A stretch of 15,626 nucleotides of DNA, from the NCBI GenBank assembly GCA_028700875.1, contig JAQVRW010000025.1, positions 1 through 15,626 of the forward strand, in the 5' to 3' direction. The stretch's first letter is position 1; each line of letters opens with the position of its first letter. Made by a program: the position numbers and the translations under genes. Origin of the DNA: Candidatus Zixiibacteriota bacterium (GTDB taxonomy: Bacteria; Zixibacteria; MSB-5A5; GN15; JAAZOE01). This document shows positions 12,967 to 15,626 of this stretch, piece by piece. Below the pieces are notes generated by a model, which did no database searches, had not been told where the DNA came from, and saw only the letters and a program-made list of their open reading frames with translations.

Positions 12967-14889
12967 ATGCGAATAACCTCACAGATGCTGATCGACACGG
13001 TCGGGTACGATATCGCCAACAGCCTGAGCCGATATGCCCGGACCGAGACGATGTTGTCGTCGGGCAAGCGGATCACGGCCCCCTCGGACGATCCGATCGG
13101 GACCCAGCATGACCTGACGCTTCGGACGCGTCAGAGCGCCATCGCCCAGTACATGTCCAACATCAGTCAGTCCAACGGCTGGATGGCGGCCTACGATACC
13201 GGCCTGGGGGATTTGAAAGACATCTATAGTTCGGCCAAGGAAGTCGCCATATCGATGGCCAACGATACATACGACGCCACCGCGCGGGAAGCGGCTGCCG
13301 AGGAAGTCGAATCGCTGTTCGAGCAGGTATTGCAGATCGCCAACGGCAGCGTCGACGGCCGACAGCTCTATTCGGGATTTCGGACGCGCACCAAACCTCT
13401 GGAAGCCTCAGCCAACGGCGTTATCTATCAAGGCGACCGAGGTGTTATTAACCTGGATATCGACTTTGCCAGCCAGATCGTTTCCAACCTGAACGGCGCC
13501 GATCTGTTCTTCAAGCAGGTATCCACGCTGGGAAGCGATGCCGACCTGGATGTCGGGATGACCGGGGCCACCCGCCTAACCGATCTCCATTTGGGCGAGG
13601 GCGTCGACCTCGCCTCCGGCACCATACAAGTATTCGACGCCAATCGGAATTTGACATATACCGTGGACGTGTCGGGAGCCGTGACGGCCGCCGATGTCGT
13701 CACCGCGGTCAATGCGCAGTTGGGCGCCGCCGGCAACATGTCGCTGGCAGTCAACGGGACCGGCGCATCTTTCCGCTGGATCCCGGTTGTCGGAGCGACC
13801 AACACGGTGACCGATACCACGCCGCTATCGAACCTCAACAGCGGCACCGGCGTGCAGCGGCAGCCGGGAACAATTCTCATCCGCAACGACAGCGGCACCA
13901 TCTCCTTCGAGGCGTCGATCGGTTCGGCGACAACTCTCGGAGAGGTGCGGACGGCCATCAATGATGCCTTGACGGCACAGGGAATCACCGGCGTCACGGT
14001 CGGATTCAATAGTTCGGGGACCGGACTGGCCGTCACCGACAGCAACGCGGTGTCGCTGGGATTAACTATCGAAGATGTCTCTGAGCAAAGCACGGCGGCG
14101 GCGGACCTGGGCATTTCCGGACGGGTCGACGGGGTATTGGAAGGGCGGGATCTCAGGCCGCAGGCGGAATTCGTGATTACCGAAGGGGGCGGGACAGCCG
14201 GTCATGACCTCGGCCTTCTGGGCACGTTCAAGTTCGAGACCGCCGGAGAGGAACTCGAGCCCCGCTTGATGCTGGACACGCCGCTTTCGCAACTGAACAA
14301 CAACAGCGGATTCGCACTCGGACGAATCAAGATTTCGCAGGGGGACCAGGTGGCCTTCGTCGATCTGGGCAATTCGACCATCGTCACCGTGGCCGACGCC
14401 ATTTCCGCGATCAATAGCTGCGGGTTGGCGATTACGGCCGAGGTCAACACCGCCGGAACCGGCCTGCAGATCCGGCCCACCGTGGATGACCGGACGTTGA
14501 TTATCGAAAACGCCGACGACGGCCAAACGGCTTCGGATCTGGGGATTATCGGTTCTCCCGACATGCTGGGGTCGATGATGTTGCTCATCACGGCGCTGCA
14601 CAACGATGACCGGGCCATGGCCGAAAAGCTGAACGGGAATCTGGACAAGGCCATGGACGAGTTATTGAGCTCGCGCGCGGCGGTGGGAGCGAAGGTAATC
14701 CGCATGGATGCCAGCCTGAATCGTCTGGAAGCGGCCGATGTAGAGACCGCCAAGCTCCTGTCGGAGGTCGAGGACGCCGATATCACTGCACTGATCACCC
14801 AGTTGTCTAAAGAACAAAATCTGTATCAAGCGGCGCTGCTGGCCGGCGCCAGAGCCATACAACCCTCACTTTTGGACTTTTTGGATTAA
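12967..14889 (+). CDS. flgL: FlgL, hook-filament junction protein 3 (HAP3), enlarged
   Basis: FlgL joins FlgK to flagellin. The product is 640 residues, about twice the usual size. The terminal domains are normal: MRITSQMLID and TETMLSSGKRITAPSDDPIG (26-45) at the N-terminus, and RMDASLNRLEAADVETAKLL (579-598) followed by SEVEDADITALITQLSKEQN at the C-terminus, both flagellin-family D0/D1 helices. Between about 200 and 530 lies an insertion with three units resembling the flagellin hook-IN motif: 203-275, 285-385 and 438-529. Each has T-x-L-x-x-L, GxxxxxGTI, an acidic (V/A)D/E-V...AIN segment, and GTGL; the last two end in A(A/S)DLGI. GGGGGA precedes the ATG. The terminal helices distinguish FlgL from FliD, which also carries hook-IN repeats. 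Flagellin itself is not in the window. Confidence 0.93.
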   Translation: MRITSQMLIDTVGYDIANSLSRYARTETMLSSGKRITAPSDDPIGTQHDLTLRTRQSAIAQYMSNISQSNGWMAAYDTGLGDLKDIYSSAKEVAISMANDTYDATAREAAAEEVESLFEQVLQIANGSVDGRQLYSGFRTRTKPLEASANGVIYQGDRGVINLDIDFASQIVSNLNGADLFFKQVSTLGSDADLDVGMTGATRLTDLHLGEGVDLASGTIQVFDANRNLTYTVDVSGAVTAADVVTAVNAQLGAAGNMSLAVNGTGASFRWIPVVGATNTVTDTTPLSNLNSGTGVQRQPGTILIRNDSGTISFEASIGSATTLGEVRTAINDALTAQGITGVTVGFNSSGTGLAVTDSNAVSLGLTIEDVSEQSTAAADLGISGRVDGVLEGRDLRPQAEFVITEGGGTAGHDLGLLGTFKFETAGEELEPRLMLDTPLSQLNNNSGFALGRIKISQGDQVAFVDLGNSTIVTVADAISAINSCGLAITAEVNTAGTGLQIRPTVDDRTLIIENADDGQTASDLGIIGSPDMLGSMMLLITALHNDDRAMAEKLNGNLDKAMDELLSSRAAVGAKVIRMDASLNRLEAADVETAKLLSEVEDADITALITQLSKEQNLYQAALLAGARAIQPSLLDFLD

Positions 14890-14907
14890 TAGGAATAGAG
14901 GTTGCGT

Positions 14908-15387
14908 ATGAAAGTCAACACGTCACGGTTCGGGGAACTGGAAGTGCCGGAGAATCTGGTTATCCGGATGACCAAACCCGTCCTGGGTTTCGAGCAGCTC
15001 AAACGCTACGTGATCGTCGAAACGCCCGATTTCGAGCCGTTTAAGTGGTTTCAGTCTGTGGACGATCCCCAGGTGGCCTTCGTGATTGTCAATCCCCTGC
15101 TTTTCTTCCCGGATTACACCATCGAGGTCAATCCCCGGGAGATCGATGAGTTGCGGGTAGACAACGTCCGGGATATCAACACCTATGCCATCGTCACCAT
15201 CCCGCAGGAATATACCCGGATGACGGCCAATCTGCAGGGGCCGATCCTGGTTAACACGCGGACCAATCTGGCCAAACAGTTGGTGCTGGTGAATTCGACC
15301 TATCGGATCAAGCATTTGCTGATACCGACGGGACGGCCGGAGCCGGTCTTCGAGGAAGCGGACGTCAAGGAACCGGTCGGAGTTTAG
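14908..15387 (+). CDS. fliW: FliW, flagellar assembly factor and CsrA antagonist
   Basis: FliW binds CsrA and releases its block on flagellin translation; flagellin competes for FliW, linking translation to secretion. The product is 159 residues, normal length. Family segments are VLGFEQLKRYVIVE (25-38), WFQSVDDPQVAFVIVNP (47-63), INTYAIVTIPQ (90-100) and the strongly conserved MTANLQGPILVNTRTNLAKQ (105-124). It has no membrane segment or signal peptide. The ATG at 14908 follows AGAGG by 6 nt; an in-frame TTG at 14902 would add two residues. It is the last gene of the operon, 18 nt after flgL. Presence of both fliW and csrA in one operon supports a working CsrA-FliW switch. Confidence 0.95.
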   Translation: MKVNTSRFGELEVPENLVIRMTKPVLGFEQLKRYVIVETPDFEPFKWFQSVDDPQVAFVIVNPLLFFPDYTIEVNPREIDELRVDNVRDINTYAIVTIPQEYTRMTANLQGPILVNTRTNLAKQLVLVNSTYRIKHLLIPTGRPEPVFEEADVKEPVGV

Positions 15388-15626
15388 GATCAACCGGAGA
15401 ACCGGGTCGGGGTCACGGTTATGGATACCGGAGGTCCCGGATGGAAACCCGTTTGCGCGGACCGCGATGGAAGACTGTCATTTCTGTGCGACCGCCCGGC
15501 GGGGGCGCCGAAACAAGAGCGAATAGGATAAGGCGAAACGACATAGGATGAAATCAGGAAAGCCGGGAAAGTCCAAAAGGCGGCCGATGCGCCGCCATTG
15601 TCATAATCAATTCCAACACCCACAGG
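15388..15626. other. Non-coding stretch after fliW, window end
   Basis: No credible gene was found in these 239 nt. The minus-strand reading frame here has no recognisable motif. A 6-bp inverted repeat GGCGGC/GCCGCC (15579-15584 with 15591-15596) could form a hairpin but lacks a following T tract. Several GGA-containing words occur, including ATAGGAT twice, 20 nt apart. It may be the leader or promoter region of a downstream gene outside the window. Confidence 0.4.
15523..15549 (+). repeat. Direct repeat ATAGGAT, two copies 20 nt apart
   Basis: ATAGGAT occurs at 15523-15529 and 15543-15549, start-to-start 20 nt, about two helical turns, and AGGA appears again at 15556-15559. The word contains the GGA core of CsrA sites. 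With only seven bases per copy it could be chance, and no structure was computed. Confidence 0.3.

Noticed and set aside
12602..12982. 126-codon minus-strand frame opposite the csrA end and the small gene
   Set aside because: Cys/Ser/Arg-rich shadow with no motif; the plus-strand frames have start sites and operon spacing.
15583..15590. GCCGATGC resembling a sigma28 -10 element
   Set aside because: The sequence 11 nt upstream is not TAAAG-like (the nearest GAAAG is three bases too close), so there is no proper -35 partner.
15579..15596. Hairpin GGCGGC/GCCGCC as the terminator of the fliW operon
   Set aside because: There is no T tract after the stem and it lies about 190 nt past the stop, so the evidence is too weak for a terminator call.
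15390..15623. 77-codon minus-strand frame after fliW
   Set aside because: No motif, no clear ribosome binding site, Ser/Pro/Arg-rich shadow-like composition.

Overview
The window is almost entirely a flagellar biosynthesis locus from a Gram-negative (diderm) bacterium. P-ring and L-ring genes (flgI, flgH) imply an outer membrane. One minus-strand gene ends in a C-terminal domain of the type IX secretion/FlgD-Ig-like sorting class, which is common in the FCB superphylum. With fairly high GC coding sequence, this points to an uncultured FCB-type lineage such as Zixibacteria or a neighbour. That taxonomic placement is inference; the diderm call is firmer. No mobile element, tRNA, rRNA or CRISPR array was seen.

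Layout. Block A (1-3750, +) is the 3' end of fliF followed by fliG, fliH, fliI and fliJ, packed with 4-8 nt overlaps: the MS ring, rotor switch and export-ATPase complex. It ends at a strong bidirectional hairpin terminator (3772-3803). Block B (3825-5123, -) is one secreted two-domain protein with a C-terminal sorting domain, convergent to fliJ and divergent from flgF. A 472-nt intergenic stretch (5124-5595) separates it from block C and carries a sigma70-like promoter for the minus gene and an imperfect sigma54-like element before flgF. Block C (5596-10463, +) is flgF, flgG, flgA, flgH, flgI and flgJ: the distal rod, the P-ring chaperone, both outer rings and a rod cap fused to a lytic transglycosylase. 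Block D (10516-15387, +) is flgN, flgK, csrA, a 64-codon orphan, flgL and fliW: hook-filament junction proteins, their chaperone, and the CsrA/FliW post-transcriptional switch. A good sigma28 (FliA-type) promoter at 10482-10508 stands directly in front of block D, so it looks like a late flagellar operon. The last 239 nt (15388-15626) hold no credible gene.

How the genes work together. Blocks A and C build the basal body and the export apparatus. Block D supplies the parts needed after hook completion, together with the CsrA-FliW pair that in other bacteria ties flagellin translation to filament export. The most unusual points are: a sigma28 promoter so close to flgN that the message may be leaderless; csrA and an unrecognised small gene placed between flgK and flgL; a double-length FlgL carrying three flagellin hook-IN-like repeats; an FlgH without a lipobox cysteine; and a sorting-domain surface protein embedded in the flagellar locus.
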